64,000 bases of DNA, from positions 2,921,501 through 2,985,500 of the forward strand of contig CM076961.1 of the NCBI GenBank assembly GCA_039566865.1, written 5' to 3'. Position numbers and translations under genes: made by a program. Shown in pieces: positions 24,273 to 36,581 of the stretch. Under the pieces are notes generated by a model. It made no database searches, was not told the origin of the DNA, and worked only from the letters and a program-made list of their open reading frames with translations. The stretch's first letter is position 1; each line of letters starts with the position of its first letter. The DNA comes from Aurelia coerulea. Lineage: Eukaryota > Cnidaria > Scyphozoa > Semaeostomeae > Ulmaridae.

Positions 24273-24841
24273 TGCGATCACGGAGGCAACAAGAGCAACA
24301 TCTGACCACTGAAGTTGGAGACAACTTGTGGAACGCGCCACGGCCGCTTGGCATCAGTCACCTGTGTCTGAAGCAATCTGAGCGCTCCGCAGCCATGAAG
24401 CCTGGAAGAAATTGATTGCTTTTGTCTGTTAGGCCCCAATGATGAGACAAGTAGATATTTGCTAGTGATGATCACTAGAAGAGCTACTTTGAGGGGCCTG
24501 AAAAGAAGAAACTTTGCTGGCAGAGAAATGAAGATCAGATCAATGCGAACAGAAAGATCGTTGCGGGCAAGGCTGGAAAAGAAATTCTACCGGGTGAGTC
24601 AAGAAGTTTCTCTTTGTTTGCCACTCTGATAACATTTTTGGCAATGTAATATTACATACAGCTGCTCTGCCTATTTTATGTCACATTTAGTTGTTATGGA
24701 TCTATTTTTCATGTTGATTTGAATATTTTGAAGTCAGTTTTTGAAAGTCTGCATTAATTTTTTTTAATTCACAATGAAGTTTATACAAACCCTTTGGAAT
24801 AATAAGTAGTAGTCTCGTCAACAAATGCATTATGCCGTTAA

Positions 24842-25445
24842 AAATGGCAGATTTTGTAAGACAATATCATCAGTTGTCTAAGATTGACAGTAGAATTCAA
24901 AGCGATTAGCGATTGCAGATAAAAGAAATTCTCTCAACCAGTAATTCAAAACAAACACAGCCGCAAAAGTTTTCCTGAAACCAATAGGGCAAACTGTCGC
25001 CTAGTGCACAAGAAAAGTGGTTTTCAAGGAAAGTCGTGAGTTTATACCAAAAGAAGAAGGGTAAACCTAAAGATCTGTCTGGCTGATTTTGTCTATTTGA
25101 TTCAGAAGCCCAGCAGAAGGCATTGTAATTCTCGCGTATTTAGGGTTTAAATGAAACGATTACAAAACAGCTCCTGGATCAAATAAACAAAATCTATCAG
25201 ACAGATCTTTAGATTTATCCTTCTACTTTCGCTAGGAACTGGTGACTTCTCTTAAAAACCACTTTTCGTGTGCACAAGGCAACAGTTTGCCCTACTGGTT
25301 TCAGGAAAACTACTGCGGCTGTGTTTGTTTTGAATTACTGGTTGAGAGAATTTTTTGTCTGCAATCGCTAATCGCTTGGAATTCCAGCGTCAATCATGAG
25401 CAACTGACGCTGTTGTCTTACAAAATCTGTCCTTGTTATTATTCC
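24842..25445. mobile_element. hAT-like foldback MITE copy B
   Basis: Same inverted structure as copy A ('gcagataaaagaaattctctcaacc', 'aagaagaagggtaaacctaa'). The left tip is shortened ('cagattttgtaagacaat'). Flanks 'atgccgttaaaaatggca' (left) and 'attccgttgaaaatggca' (right) are alike over about 17 bp. Confidence 0.8.
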
Positions 25446-25893
25446 GTTGAAAATGGCACGAAGCTGTAATTTACATCAATCAATTCAGAATTTCTTCTTC
25501 TACAAAATATCCAAAATCCGCTTGAAACTGCGCTCCATCTTCTCCTGGGATGATTCACTTGTTGTGTTGTTGATCAAACTACTATCATTTTGAAGAATTC
25601 TCATAAACTTTTTTGTGACGTTACAACTAAACACTAAATGATGCAACTAATTAAGAAAAATAACATCAAAATTCGGACGCTACATGAAAAATGGATCTGA
25701 CCAAACCACAAATGACAAGATAGGCAGAGCAGTTGTAATGTAACAGTGTTGTCATGCCAAAAATGTTACCAGCTTACCTGTGATTCAGTTAATTCCAATA
25801 AGGGTGTACGTACTGTAGTGAAAAACAGGCAGTTCTAAAACACTTCGAAATTTATCAAAAATATGGGATCGATTTAATTTTCACGAGAGGATA
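25446..25893. other. Intergenic DNA, no gene seen
   Basis: Nothing recognised. Confidence 0.45.
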
Positions 25894-26154
25894 AGACTGC
25901 GTTCACACGATGCCGCCACATTTTGAAAACGGTGACAAATGTGACGGATAGGCCTCCCTTTCACATGAAAATGGCCTATTTTTTGCCGGCAGATTTTGGA
26001 AACGGTAGGTTTTGACAACGGTAGATTTTGAAAACGGTAGATTTTGAAAATGGAACTCTTTGAAAAGGGTATCGTGTGAACGCTAGCTCAAATTTTGCTA
26101 CCGTCACATTTTCACCGTTTTCAAGATATGCCGGCATCGTGTGAACGCCGTCTA
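25894..26154. mobile_element. Foldback element with 'gttcacacgatgccg' ends
   Basis: Ends agactgcgttcacacgatgc and gcatcgtgtgaacgccgtct. The interior is made of 'ttttgaaaacggtag' repeats. A fragment of the same family is at about 30857-30900 ('gttcgcacgatgccggcaca'). Confidence 0.75.
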
Positions 26155-26518
26155 AGTGGGGTCAATAAGCTTCAATCGTGTTTGCGTTCATCCAGAAACA
26201 TCTCTCATTGTGGAATATTTTCCCTAAATTGCTAAAAGGTGTATTATCTCAAATTTCTCATTAATTTCAACCATAATTATATGTTAGGGAATATTTGCTT
26301 TCTGCCAGACTTTAATCAAGAATTTAGAATTTCGGCAGATGTCAAAATATTGTGAAATAAACAAGAAAAGCCATGTGTTTGTGAGGAGAAGAAATATTCA
26401 AAAGCTATCATTGCGCATTCTCTAATAGTTTCGCCTCAAAACGAACCGACCGTCATAATAACAATAACGATATGATTATAAGATATTTGTTCGTAGTTGG
26501 ATGAATTTGAAGCTTTTA

Positions 26519-27695
26519 AGGTAACTCTGCTTTCCGCTCTAGTGCACAGCGAGATGCAGTGTCGCAAAACCACTCTCCTCATAAAACAGTTAATTTCTTC
26601 AATATTATTCGGCTTATCGAAAAGCGGTAAAAAGGATGTTGTTCTGTATAATCTGGGCAATCGAAAGATGTATAAATCGCAATGTTTCCGTCAACCCTGG
26701 CTTCGCAAATCCTAGTGCAAATCTTTTTGCTAATTTCAGAAAAGTGGATTTACCTCCAAAACTACTCGAAAAAGTTTTGATTTTTTTTGTTCCATCTTTA
26801 GCTAGGTAGTTGATCTACAACTTTGCCGAGTCTGATTGAAAAAGCTAGGCTAGATTTCCTGCAATCGAATTTTATATTTCTGTTTACTTTTCGACATCGA
26901 AGGGGAAAAGCGTTGGTCAACAGATTAGCCCATGCAGAAGGATTTGAACGCCCGTTGTTGAATGTTTTTGCAAAAAATTTAGTTGTAACGCTTTTGCAAA
27001 AAGTTAACTTTTGGATCAATGCTCATTGTGGACTCTGAAAGGAATTGATAATTTGTGAATGGTTACGAAAGTCTCGAAAGACACCCAAAGCATGGTTTGG
27101 CGAAGTTGCTGGTAAAAGTCAGTGATTTTTAATCAATAGATGCAAATGATACTTTACAAGCGCACTGAGGATGTCTTTTGAGACTTGGGTATGGTATTCC
27201 CAACAGATGACGTTCATCTGTTTGCCAATGGAAAAATTTCTGAAAGTTATTTCAAGCCTGAGCTTTTGCAGGCGTGTTTCATAGCATTTTAATCTGTTGA
27301 CCAAGGTTTCTCCATTTCGCTGTTGAAAATAAACAGAAACATAAAATCTGATTACAGGAAGTCTTGCCTAGCTTTTTAATCAGAATTCGCAAAGTTGTAG
27401 ATCAACAACCTAGCTAAAGTTGGAACGGAAAAAATCGAACATTTTTCGAGTAGTTTTGGAGATAAATCCACTTTTCTGGAATCAGTAAAAAGATTTGAAG
27501 AAGGATTTGTGAAGCCTGGGTTGACGGAAATATTGCGATTTATACATCTTTCGATTGCCCAGATTATACAGAACAACATCCTTTTTACCGCTTTTCGATA
27601 GGCCGAATAATATTGGAGAAATTAACTGTTTTCTGAGGAGAGTTGTTTTGCGAACGACATCTCGCTGTGCACTAGAACGGAAAGCAGAGTTACCT
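26519..27695. mobile_element. DNA transposon derivative with 300-bp inverted repeats
   Basis: Ends aggtaactctgctttccgct and the complement ...aagcagagttacct. Inverted arms extend about 300 bp each (26519-26822, 27395-27695). The 570-bp centre holds no recognisable transposase. Second copy at 40996-42031. Confidence 0.8.
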
Positions 27696-27699
27696 TAAC

Positions 27700-28600
27700 T
27701 CTCCATGGGTATTGGGAAACGTGGAATTTGTTATGGGATAATATATCGTTGCAAAGAACCAGAACTGTCAGGCCTACCTTTTTTTCCTTTTTCTGTCTCC
27801 ATATCCGTTGTCCTGTTCACTTTGCATTTTCAGTCCGCTGCCAGTCGCTTCCTACTCCACATTTCAGACGACCATGTTTTTAATGTTGTTGTATGTTGTT
27901 CAGTAAAGCTGCTTCAAAGAGGGACCTGCAGCACAGTTCAGTGGGTAACTGAGGAAGCTGTTTGAATACCATAAAGAGTCATTCTTTCAAAATGACACCC
28001 CAAAATTTATGTCTATTTGTGATCTTACCAAAAATGACACCCTAGAATTTATTTTCTACCTGAAAAAAGGCATCCCCAAAAATGGCACAGCCCGTACTGG
28101 TATATATGGTAGTTATCCCCCCCCCCTCCCTCCCGGGATGACCGATTGTAGTGAAAAAGACTTTCCCAACCAACTTAGCCTGTCTACTCCACCCATTTTT
28201 ATAAGAAACTCAGCTTCCAGACTGAACCTACAATCCTGTACATAATATGTTGAGAAAAACTGCGCCCCCCCCCCTTCCCCCCGTTCAATGTTGGTTATGA
28301 TGAGATGTTTGCTGCCTTGCTCCAAAAATTACCCAACATTGAATGGGGGGAGGGGGGACGGTAACGGGGCATCGTTTCTAAGTGCTGTAACAATGCGTTT
28401 GCACACCATGCCCTCGGCAATTTTTCTCAACAATTTTGTCGAGGATTGTAGACTCAATCCACTCATCCCAATGTTTCCATTCCATTCCATTTTACAGTTC
28501 GATCACTGCAGCGGAAATATATTGTTGCGCAGGAGCATCAATTCAATTCTAAACTTGTTATTGTTGCTGTGACTGGACGTTGTGAGTCTGGACTGGACCT
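27700..28600. other. Intergenic DNA with C/G-tract repeat remnants
   Basis: No gene. 28245-28365 forms an inverted repeat ('ccccttccccccgttcaatg', 'ttgg' / 'ccaacattgaatgggggg', 'agggg') and 28115-28130 is a C run. This is probably a degenerate foldback of the kind at 58697-59022. Confidence 0.5.
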
Positions 28601-28998
28601 ACGACGCTGTTTTTGCAACAACCACTTATTTCAACTTTCTTCCACCATAAATCAGCAACCACTTGTCATATTGACTCAAACAAGGTCTCAAGGTCTTAAT
28701 CAAAGCGTATCTTATGTAACTGCATGAGTGACCAGAGAATTGAAGTCACATCATTGAAGGTGTTGTGGCGCAGTGGTGTAATCCTCTGACTTTGCAGCCA
28801 GAACAATCAGGCGGAGTGGGTTCCATACCCGGTAGGACCCCACCACTTGAGCGTCATGACAAGGGGTCGCGGACTAGATTAGGTTTGCTCTGTTTCTGCG
28901 ATTCCAGCGCTTGGCGCTGAAAAACGCAACATCACCTTCATCTTCACCATCTTCTCCACAACAGCCGCACAAACTGGGCACAATTTTCGGGACGCCCT
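28600..28998. mobile_element. Unclassified repeat, host of SINE insertion
   Basis: Reverse complement is similar to 51776-51980 ('gggcgtcccgaaaattgtgc', 'tgtgcggctgttgtggag', 'gaccttgtttgagtcaatat'). The SINE 28759-28950 interrupts it. Confidence 0.55.
28759..28950 (+). mobile_element. tRNA-derived SINE
   Basis: The head looks like a tRNA: A box TGGCGCAGTGG at about 28766, an anticodon-loop-like region with GCA, and B box GGGTTCCATACCC at about 28818. The body ('ggggtcgcggactagattag', 'ctgcgattccagcgcttggc') is not tRNA, and the tail is (ctt/cat)-rich. A 3' fragment is at 12705-12793. Confidence 0.75.
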
Positions 28999-29004
28999 GT
29001 AGAA

Positions 29005-29525
29005 GCATAGGTTCCAAATCTTTAAAAAGGTTGGTGTAAAATTCAGTGACCTATTTCTTTGAACTGAATCACTTCAAAGAAACTTTAGCTATTTCTCTAT
29101 AATTCTACCGTTGAACTTTTCTGAAATCTTCAATCTTTTCAGAATGAAAGTGTTTTTCTTCTTCTTCAAGAATTCAAGAATAATTTTCAAAAAAACTTGA
29201 AACCATCGTAATTTCTAAACTGTTTGATGCAACATGAAATAGTTTCGAAGAAAACCATAGTTTATGGATGCCTACAATATGGCATCAAGCAAAAGTCTGT
29301 CACTCATCTGGTTTATGATTTAGAAATTTGATGACGTCACATCCTCAAATGAGTTGAAACGTAAGATACGCTGTAATTTCGAAAAATATTCAAAATTTCT
29401 GAAAGTCCAACGGTAGAATTACAGATAAGTATCTAAAGTCTCTTTCAAGTCATTCAGTCAAAAGAAATAGGTCATTGAATTTTACACCCACCGTTTTACG
29501 CTGAGTTAAAGATTGGAACCTATGC
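29005..29525. mobile_element. MITE, 'cataggttccaaatc' family, full length
   Basis: Both ends are present: gcataggttccaaatcttta and its complement (aaagattggaacctatgc). This is the reference copy for the family. Confidence 0.85.
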
Positions 29526-29533
29526 TCCTTGAA

Positions 29534-30110
29534 CAAGAACAGATTTTTGTAAGACAACAGCATGAGTTGCAATTATTGACACCTGAATTCAAAGCGATTA
29601 GCGATCGCAGACAAAGGAAATTCCCTCAACCAGTAATTCAAAACAAACGGAGCCGCAAAAATTTATCTGAAACCTAAGTAGCTAGCGCGCTCATTGTGCA
29701 TTCCAGACATTGTTTTTAAGAGCAAACATGAGCTTATATCGAAAGAAGAAGGATATATCTACACATCTACCGTGGGCACTTTATTTCTTTGCTTCAGCAG
29801 CCGAGCAGTAAGTGTTTTAATTACACCCAAAATGATAAGAGATTTGAATCGCTTCCCAATCGGCTTTTGAACCAAATAAATTAAATGCCCGTGGCAGATG
29901 TGTAAATATATCCTTCTTCTTTCGATCTTTACCCATGTTTGTTCTTAGAAACAATTTCTGGAATGCACAACGAGCGAGCTAGCTACCTGGGTTTCAGATA
30001 AACTTTTGCGGCTTTGCTTGTTTTGAATTACTGGTTGAGAGAATTTCCTTTGTCTGCGATCGCTAATCGCTTTTGAATTGCGGTGTCAATCAAAACCAAT
30101 TCTGGCCATT
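29534..30110. mobile_element. hAT-like foldback MITE copy C
   Basis: 'gaacaagaacagatttttgt', then 'attcaaagcgattagcgatc'; the mirror half runs to about 30095 ('gatcgctaatcgcttttgaa'). Right tip worn. It sits directly against the MITE 29005-29525. Confidence 0.75.
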
Positions 30111-30965
30111 GTGTGCTCCTTGTAGATCTGTTGCTCAAATGTTAATTCATCCATCTAGTTTCAGGGATTATTCAAATGTTTATTGCGTGAAGTTAATTGC
30201 GGAAGGCCCCCATTAGAACTTTGATGCAAATTCACATTCATGTAGGCTGCAGTCCAAGAAGAATAACAACAAGCCCGTTGAATATCAGTTCAAAATCTAT
30301 GAAATGCGTCTCACATAATTTAGAATATCTACATGAAATTATAACTCTGCTGAGAACGTCCGTATGTTATTATTTTGCCACTGCGATCGTGGAAGTCGAA
30401 ATAATTATTTTTATATATTCCCGCTGTAATAAATAACATTCATTGTATCTCCCCTGATAGATCACTCTATACTTGATGAATCCAGCCGGGAATTGGTGTA
30501 CAAAAGTTGCAGCTCGTCTAAACGATGGAGAAATAACAACGCATTGGAACAGCTGCTCATAGAAGACTGAAGCATTGGACTTCCCTGTTTGCAATTCACA
30601 GTGAAGGTAGGCCTAATGGTTTTAGACCCAGATCCCGTTTACACTGTACGGGCGAGACTTGTACAATTTTGGTCCGTAACGAAAGTTTAACAGATCAGCC
30701 TCATGTTTACATAGTTCATTTTAATTCGTATCACTATTGTTCCTCCTATCTATGGAAAAGTTTTGTTCTGGAGCTGTAATCGTGTGTGTTTCGCGTTTGG
30801 TGTTTGTTGTTGTTTTCTTCTGGTAGGGTCATTCCAAGGGTGTGGGTTCTTTTAGTGCGTTCGCACGATGCCGGCACATTTTGAAAACGGTGAATGAAAA
30901 CGCCCGTATTTGTCACGCCCGTATATGTCACGCCCATATGTGTCACCTTGCGTTACAGACCCCTC

Positions 30966-31346
30966 TCCACCAAACACCGATGATACGAGTTCACACAGTC
31001 AAAATTTAGAGTGCACTTAAAACCAGACGTTTTTGAGAAAGGGCCTAAGCATGATCAGATATCATGATCGTTTTCCAGTGGCCCTTTGGACTTTAATTTT
31101 TAGTTTTTGCTTTTGATACGAATTATAGACGCATTGGAATCGAATGTAATGTGAGGACCGATTCCTCAAAGAGAAAGGTATTTCCAAGAGCAAGTGAAAC
31201 ATTTCAAGTATGAAAACCGTTGACAATTCCTTTGCTAAGTGACAATGATAGCAAATCATGGCTAGGCCCTTTTGCAAAACCTCTGGTTTCAGATGCACTC
31301 TAAAGTCTGACTTTGCGAACTCGTATCTCCAGCGTTTGGTGGACGA
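30966..31346. mobile_element. Foldback MITE 'ccaccaaacaccgatgatac'
   Basis: Left ccaccaaacaccgatgatac then gagttc; right 'gaactcgtatctccagcgtt' then 'tggtgg', with paired inner segments 'ttagagtgcact/atgcactctaaag'. Confidence 0.75.
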
Positions 31347-32375
31347 TTTTAAAATGCCAAGTATGTGTATTAAAGTTGAAGATTAACAAATGTGGCTGTT
31401 GAGTCTGAAAGTCCCGATGTCCTTTCGTTTTGCTCCTTTATCCACTGAAAATTTGGTACTTGTTTGAGACTTTTGTATTCCGTTTCCGATGAACATCTGA
31501 CCTGCCACTTTCCAAGCAGATGCTGGTTCACTGTTTGTGACATTTGCTTTAAAATGAATTAGTGCTGAATAGCTCAAGAGTTTCCATTGCACAAAAACGT
31601 GGTGAAGTTGAAGTTGCAAGTAAAATCCAGGAAGGATGTTTTGCATTACAATGAATGGAGGTTTTCTGTGTCAAATACTTGGTTGAGCTGTGTGAAAAAT
31701 CTGTTAGAGACGCGTTTCTCGATTCTTCTCCAACTCATAAATATTTAAAATAACGCCCTTTTTCTGCTCATCAATGTACGAAACTCGCGTTTCCATACGG
31801 ATAGCTGACATATTTTGAAGATTTGCACTTCTATTTTGGATCATAGAATCTCACGCTGAAAAGATTCTCATTTCAGACTCAAATCACGAGGACGAATCTC
31901 TGTTTCGTTGAATTATTTTCCCTTTAAAAGAGCGCTCTACAGTTGAGTTTCCGATTAATAATTCAGTAATTGTATGTTTTAAAGCAACTCTTGTCCAGAA
32001 TTTTGGTCATAATCGCTACAAGAAGGCCAATCTTCCAAATTAACGCAAGAAAAAGTCCCTCTCTTGTGGTGAATTAGCTGTGTTTGTCGTGACTTTAGCG
32101 TGATTATTTTGTTGATATGTCGGTTGCTCACCCGGTCCTACTGTTTCGTGCTATCTTTGCCTTCCGACATAAACAGTATTTGAGTATTTCGGAAATCAGA
32201 GCGCCGGCTAGAACGGTTGGCAAAAACGCGAAATTTTTCAATTAACTGTTGTGAATAGGTGATTTATCGTGAACAAACAAACTTTCGCGAGTTGGAAAAA
32301 CACGAAATTTTTAGAATTAACTTCCGCGAATCGACCAAATTGGAGATTTTGCAGGACTGAATTTTCGCGAATTAG
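31347..32375. other. Intergenic DNA, no gene seen
   Basis: About 1 kb with no conserved protein segment. 'gcgaatt/gcgaaatttt' words recur at 32220-32370. Confidence 0.4.
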
Positions 32376-32377
32376 AT

Positions 32378-32520
32378 TTCTTATCATTTTTCATTTTCAT
32401 TTTAAATTATTTAAACACAAAAGCCCTTCAGCTTACAAACTCAATACAAAATAAATAAATATCACAGTAAATTAATACATTATACAGTTAAACTAAAATT
32501 ATATACAGTTTCCTATCTAC
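32378..32520 (-). mobile_element. LINE 3' tail on minus strand
   Basis: 'ttttcattttcattttaaat' followed by 'acacaaaagcccttcagctt', like 21064-21130. Truncated. Confidence 0.6.
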
Positions 32521-32579
32521 TTAGCAGGTGCTCTTCAAGGGAGTCGTGTTTTCATTCAATTTCAGCTCTTAGAATATAT

Positions 32580-32917
32580 TGTTTATTTTAAGAGTAGGCG
32601 GATTTTGTTTATTTGATTCAGAAGCCGAGCAGAAGGCATTGTAATTCTCGCGTCTTTGGGGCTTGCATGAAACGATTACAAAACAGCTTCTGAATCAAAT
32701 AAACAAATCCGCCAGGCAGATCTTTAGATTTGCCCTTTTATCTTTCGTTATGAGCACATAACCTCTCTTAAAGATCACCTTTCGCATGCACAAGGCGAGA
32801 GTTTGCCCTACTGGTTTAGGGGCACCTTTTGCGGCTTTGTTTGTTATGAATTACTGGTTGAGAGAATTTCCTTTGTCTGCAATCACTAATCGCTTTGAAT
32901 TGAGGTGTCAATTAAAG
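32580..32917. mobile_element. hAT-like foldback MITE copy D, truncated
   Basis: Contains the centre and right half ('ttgattcagaagccgagcag', 'gaattactggttgagagaat', 'gctttgaattgaggtgtcaa') but the right tip and left arm are lost. Confidence 0.75.
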
Positions 32918-32938
32918 TCACTGATGACACCTTGTTGA

Positions 32939-33177
32939 CACCTTCAGGGTGCTTGTGCAGCAGGAATTTGGGCCCCGGTGCTGCTTCCTGCTTGGGGATT
33001 GCTTTCGGTGGGGGTGGCGGTTGTGTTCAGGACTCTTCTGAGTCGTTTGCCAGTGGTGAGCGACTTTGAGGGGGTCTGGGCGCTGCCGTTGCCCTTGTCG
33101 GTGGTGGTTCGCGGGTGGGCGGCGGTGGGGGTCGTTGTTTTCGCTACATTGGTACTTACACTGCAGCGATGACACAC
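32939..33177. other. GC-rich island with overlapping open frames
   Basis: About 240 bp of clearly higher G+C than its surroundings, open on the plus strand (64 codons) and in two minus frames (77 and 89 codons). The minus frame (32944-33177) is rich in Thr, Pro and Ser. No domain was recognised. It may be a retroelement ORF1 scrap, a diverged exon or an insert of foreign origin. It directly follows the broken end of copy D. Confidence 0.3.
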
Positions 33178-33457
33178 TTTCCTTCATTAATTCCTTTACA
33201 TTGCTTTATTTTTCTTTATTTACTTTGTATTTTGTATAATTGTTAGCAACATTCGCAGTTTTCGATGACGTTATGTCTTTTCCCGCTGTGAATGGTGCAG
33301 GTAACTCTGTTATTGTTGGTTATAGTTGAAAACATATTAGGGAAAAATCTAAAATACGAGTTGACATCTGCTCACTGTCTTCTCGGAGCAAATTTGCCCT
33401 TGCTAATCATTTCTATTTCTTGTTCACCAATTGAAAAAGATGGTTGAGCATCAGGCT

Positions 33458-33771
33458 GGGTTTCAGTCTTCAAACAGTAAACAAATCCGTAAACTCGCAC
33501 GTGTCGGGGATTATCCATTGTTCATCCATTGTTCTCTGCAGTTTGTTTGGTGGCTTCACCCAAGCCACCAAAAAGCGACCGTTAAAAATCCACTTATATC
33601 CGAGCAATCGTAGAAGATATGAATGTTTGGTTTGTTCCTTAGTGAAGTACAATGATTAATGCCCAAACAGCAACTTTCATTTTGAAAAAAATACGAAAAT
33701 CCTGTGTGATATCACCTTTCAAAAAACTGCAAAAATCATCGTTTTGTTTACATTTTGACGACGGAGCCCCT
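33458..33771. mobile_element. TTAA MITE 'aggggctccg', left end worn
   Basis: The interior from 'gtcttcaaacagtaaacaaa' and the right end 'gacgacggagcccct' + TTAA (33772-33775) match 22479-22791. The left terminal bases have been replaced. Confidence 0.75.
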
Positions 33772-34245
33772 TTAAGGATGTTTGAACCAGAACCTATAAC
33801 GAGCGGCTGCGAAAAGTAGACAACCTTTTACAGCAATACAAACTTTGCCTTCTTTTTATGATTCGCTAAGCAATTTTTTTGCATGCTGACTCCGGAAAAA
33901 GCGAGCAGATGTCAAATCGTACTTATCCTTTATTTATTGCTGAAAGCAACAATATGATTGCATTCCTGCTGTGAGAAGCTCAGAATAACACGAACATTCA
34001 AATAACAGGATGCCAAGTGAAAATCGTCGTTTCGATTCCTTCTGACTCATGAGTTCAAAATACGAAGTGAAGTGTATTGGTTCAGTCAAGTCAAGCCGGT
34101 TGTTTTTAAAGAAACAGCTTCAAGGGCGAATTGTGCAAGTGAAAGTATACAGTTCTGTTAAAGACGAAGCAATTTTGCAGCCTCGAGAATAGATTTCACA
34201 CCTTCAATGCAACTGACAGTATTGTTTTTGCTTTCTCTGTTTGGT

Positions 34246-34330
34246 TTTGTCCGTTTCTCTGTCTCTCTGTTTCTCTGTTTCTCTGTTTCTCTGTTTCTCT
34301 GTTTCTCTGTTTCTCTGTTTCTCTGTTTCG
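34246..34330. repeat. (tctctgtt)n microsatellite
   Basis: About nine units of tctctgtt. The Glu/Arg/Thr-rich minus-strand open frame across it is an artefact. Confidence 0.9.
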
Positions 34331-34510
34331 TAATTGATCTCCGATGAACGCCCTTGTTCTGTTTTCACATCAGCATCAGTGATGATCGCCGATGAGCTCT
34401 GGAAACAAACATTGTTTGATTCGGAAAGTAATCGGCGATGGTGGCCGATGAATAAAATCGCTGAATCCGTAAGACAATCATAGGCGATGAATAGCGATCT
34501 GATGAAAACC

Positions 34511-35109
34511 AAACAAGGACAGATTTTGTAACACAATAACATGATTTGCTTTTGTTGACACCTGAATTCAAAGCGATTAGCGATTGCCGACAAAGGAAAT
34601 TCTCTCAACTAGAAATTCAAAACAAACAAAGTCGCAAAAGTTTCTCTGAAACCCAGGTAGCTAGCGCGCTCGTTGTGCATTGCAGAAATTGTTTTTAAGA
34701 GCAGACATTAGCATATATCGAAAGAAGAAGAATATATCTACACATCTACCTCGGGCATTTTATTTATTTGGTTCAGAAGCTGAGCAGTAAGTATTTCAAT
34801 AACACCCAAAAAATAAGAAAATTGTATCGCCTCCCAATCGGCTTTTGAAACAATGCATAAAATGCCCGAGGCAGAAGTATAAATATATCCTTCTTCTTTC
34901 GAATTATGTTCATGTTTGCTCTTAAAAACCATTTCTGGAATGCACAATGAGTGAGCTAGCTACCTTGGTTTGAGAGAAACTTTTTGCGGCTTTGCTTGTT
35001 TTGAGTTACTGGTAGAAAGAATTTCCTTTGTCTGCAATCGCTAATCGTTTTGAATTGCTGTGTCAATTAAAAGCAACTCATGCTATTGTCTTACAAAATC
35101 TGTCCTTGT
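34511..35109. mobile_element. hAT-like foldback MITE copy E
   Basis: Ends aaacaaggacagattttgta and complement ...aaaatctgtccttgt. Flanking duplication TGAAAACC (within a shared gatgaaaacc, 34501-34510 and 35110-35119). Confidence 0.88.
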
Positions 35110-35491
35110 GATGAAAACCAGGCTTTTCTTTTGATTTGATTGACTGCACTCAGAGGTGTGAAATCTATTATTCAGAAGGCAAATCGCTTTTTCGTTTCGG
35201 AAATTGAAAGGCTACTTGATCGCCGATGCTGTAAGGCAATTACGATTTAATGAAAACGTGTCTTAAAGATCAAAGCAACAATATTTTGCAATATCTGATT
35301 GTATAGCGCAAAACATGTTGATTTTGTTCAGAACCAGTTAATAAAATTTCCCTGATACTTTTACCATATCCATGGGAAGGGACGGTCGATTAAATCCGGG
35401 TAAACTACTGAATGTAATTTAACATATCGGCTGAGAAACAAGACAGTTCTAAACATCACTGCTTTAAAGGGAATCTAAGCATATATAAACC

Positions 35492-36581
35492 AAGGGCTCC
35501 TACCTTGTAGGAACTGTTTATTCCCACTACTGTACCGTGAGCCCAACAAGGGCAGATTTTGTTAGACAATAGCATGAGTTGCTTTGCTTTGACACCGCAA
35601 TTCAAAGCGATTAACGATCGCAGACAAAGGAAATTCTCTCAACCAATAATTCAAAACAAACAAAGCCGCAAAAGTTGCCCTGAAACCCAGGTAGCTTGCT
35701 CGCTCGTTGTGCATTCCAGAAATTGTTTTTGAGAGAAAACATGAGCATAGATCGAAAGAAGAAGAATATATCTACACATACGCCACGGGCATTAAATCAA
35801 TTTGGTTCAAAAGCCGATTGGGAGGCGATTCAGTTCTCTTATATTTTTGGGTGTAATTGAAACACTTACTGCTCAGCCTCTGAACCAAAGAAATAATATG
35901 CCCGTGGTAGATGTGTAGATGTATCCTTCTTCTTTCGATATTTGCTCATGTTTGCTCTTAAAAACCATTTCTGGAATGCACAACGAGTCTGCTAGCAGCT
36001 GTGTTTCAGAGAAACTTTTGCAGCTTTGTTTGTTTTGAATTTCTGGTTGAGAGAATTTCCTTTGTCTGCGATCGCTAATCGCTTTGAATTGCGGTGTCAA
36101 TCAAAACCAACTCGTGCTATTGTCTTACCAAATCTGTCCTTGTTCCGTGACCCAGTACACAGAGTCAGTCCTGTCAAGGTCAAGATGACGTATGAATAAC
36201 TTTGTGGTTTCAAATTCCAGTGTTGATGTAATACGAGATCAACTGTTATACAATATGTAGAAAACTTAGGGTATATTTAATTTCTTTTTGTATTTTTTGT
36301 TTTTAATTGTAGTTGGCCTAAATTAGCACCTTTGTGCTATTGTATATTGTAAATAGCCAACGTTAAATAAATTGAATAAAAAAAAAAACAAGTTGGCCAC
36401 AGGGAACCAGACAGCGTGATTTTTGATTGGTCAACACTAACAGATGCTAGAATTTGAAAATCCTTTCCTCTGTGTACTGGGCACAGGACGCCAATTACTC
36501 TGTGTACTAGGTCACTCTGTGTACTTGGTCACGGGTACAGTACTGGGAATAAACACACTTCCTACAAGGTAGGCGTCCTTG
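35492..36581. mobile_element. hAT-like MITE 'aagggcgcctaccttgtagg', second nesting level
   Basis: Left aagggctcctaccttgtagg, right 'acaaggtaggcgtccttg'; 8-bp duplication TATAAACC on both sides (35484-35491, 36582-36589). It contains copy F. Related copies 41175-41544 and 54865-55340. Confidence 0.85.
35545..36144. mobile_element. hAT-like foldback MITE copy F, third nesting level
   Basis: Ends aacaagggcagattttgtta and complement ...ctgtccttgtt. Flanks ccgtgagccc / ccgtgaccca agree except for one base, consistent with an 8-bp duplication. The host element's sequence is interrupted exactly here. Confidence 0.85.

Noticed and set aside
28759..28845. Functional tRNA gene
   Set aside because: Stems are imperfect, the B box deviates, and it continues into a SINE body with another copy elsewhere.
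34204..34608. Glu/Arg/Thr-repeat protein on the minus strand
   Set aside because: Translation of a (tctctgtt)n microsatellite next to a foldback element.
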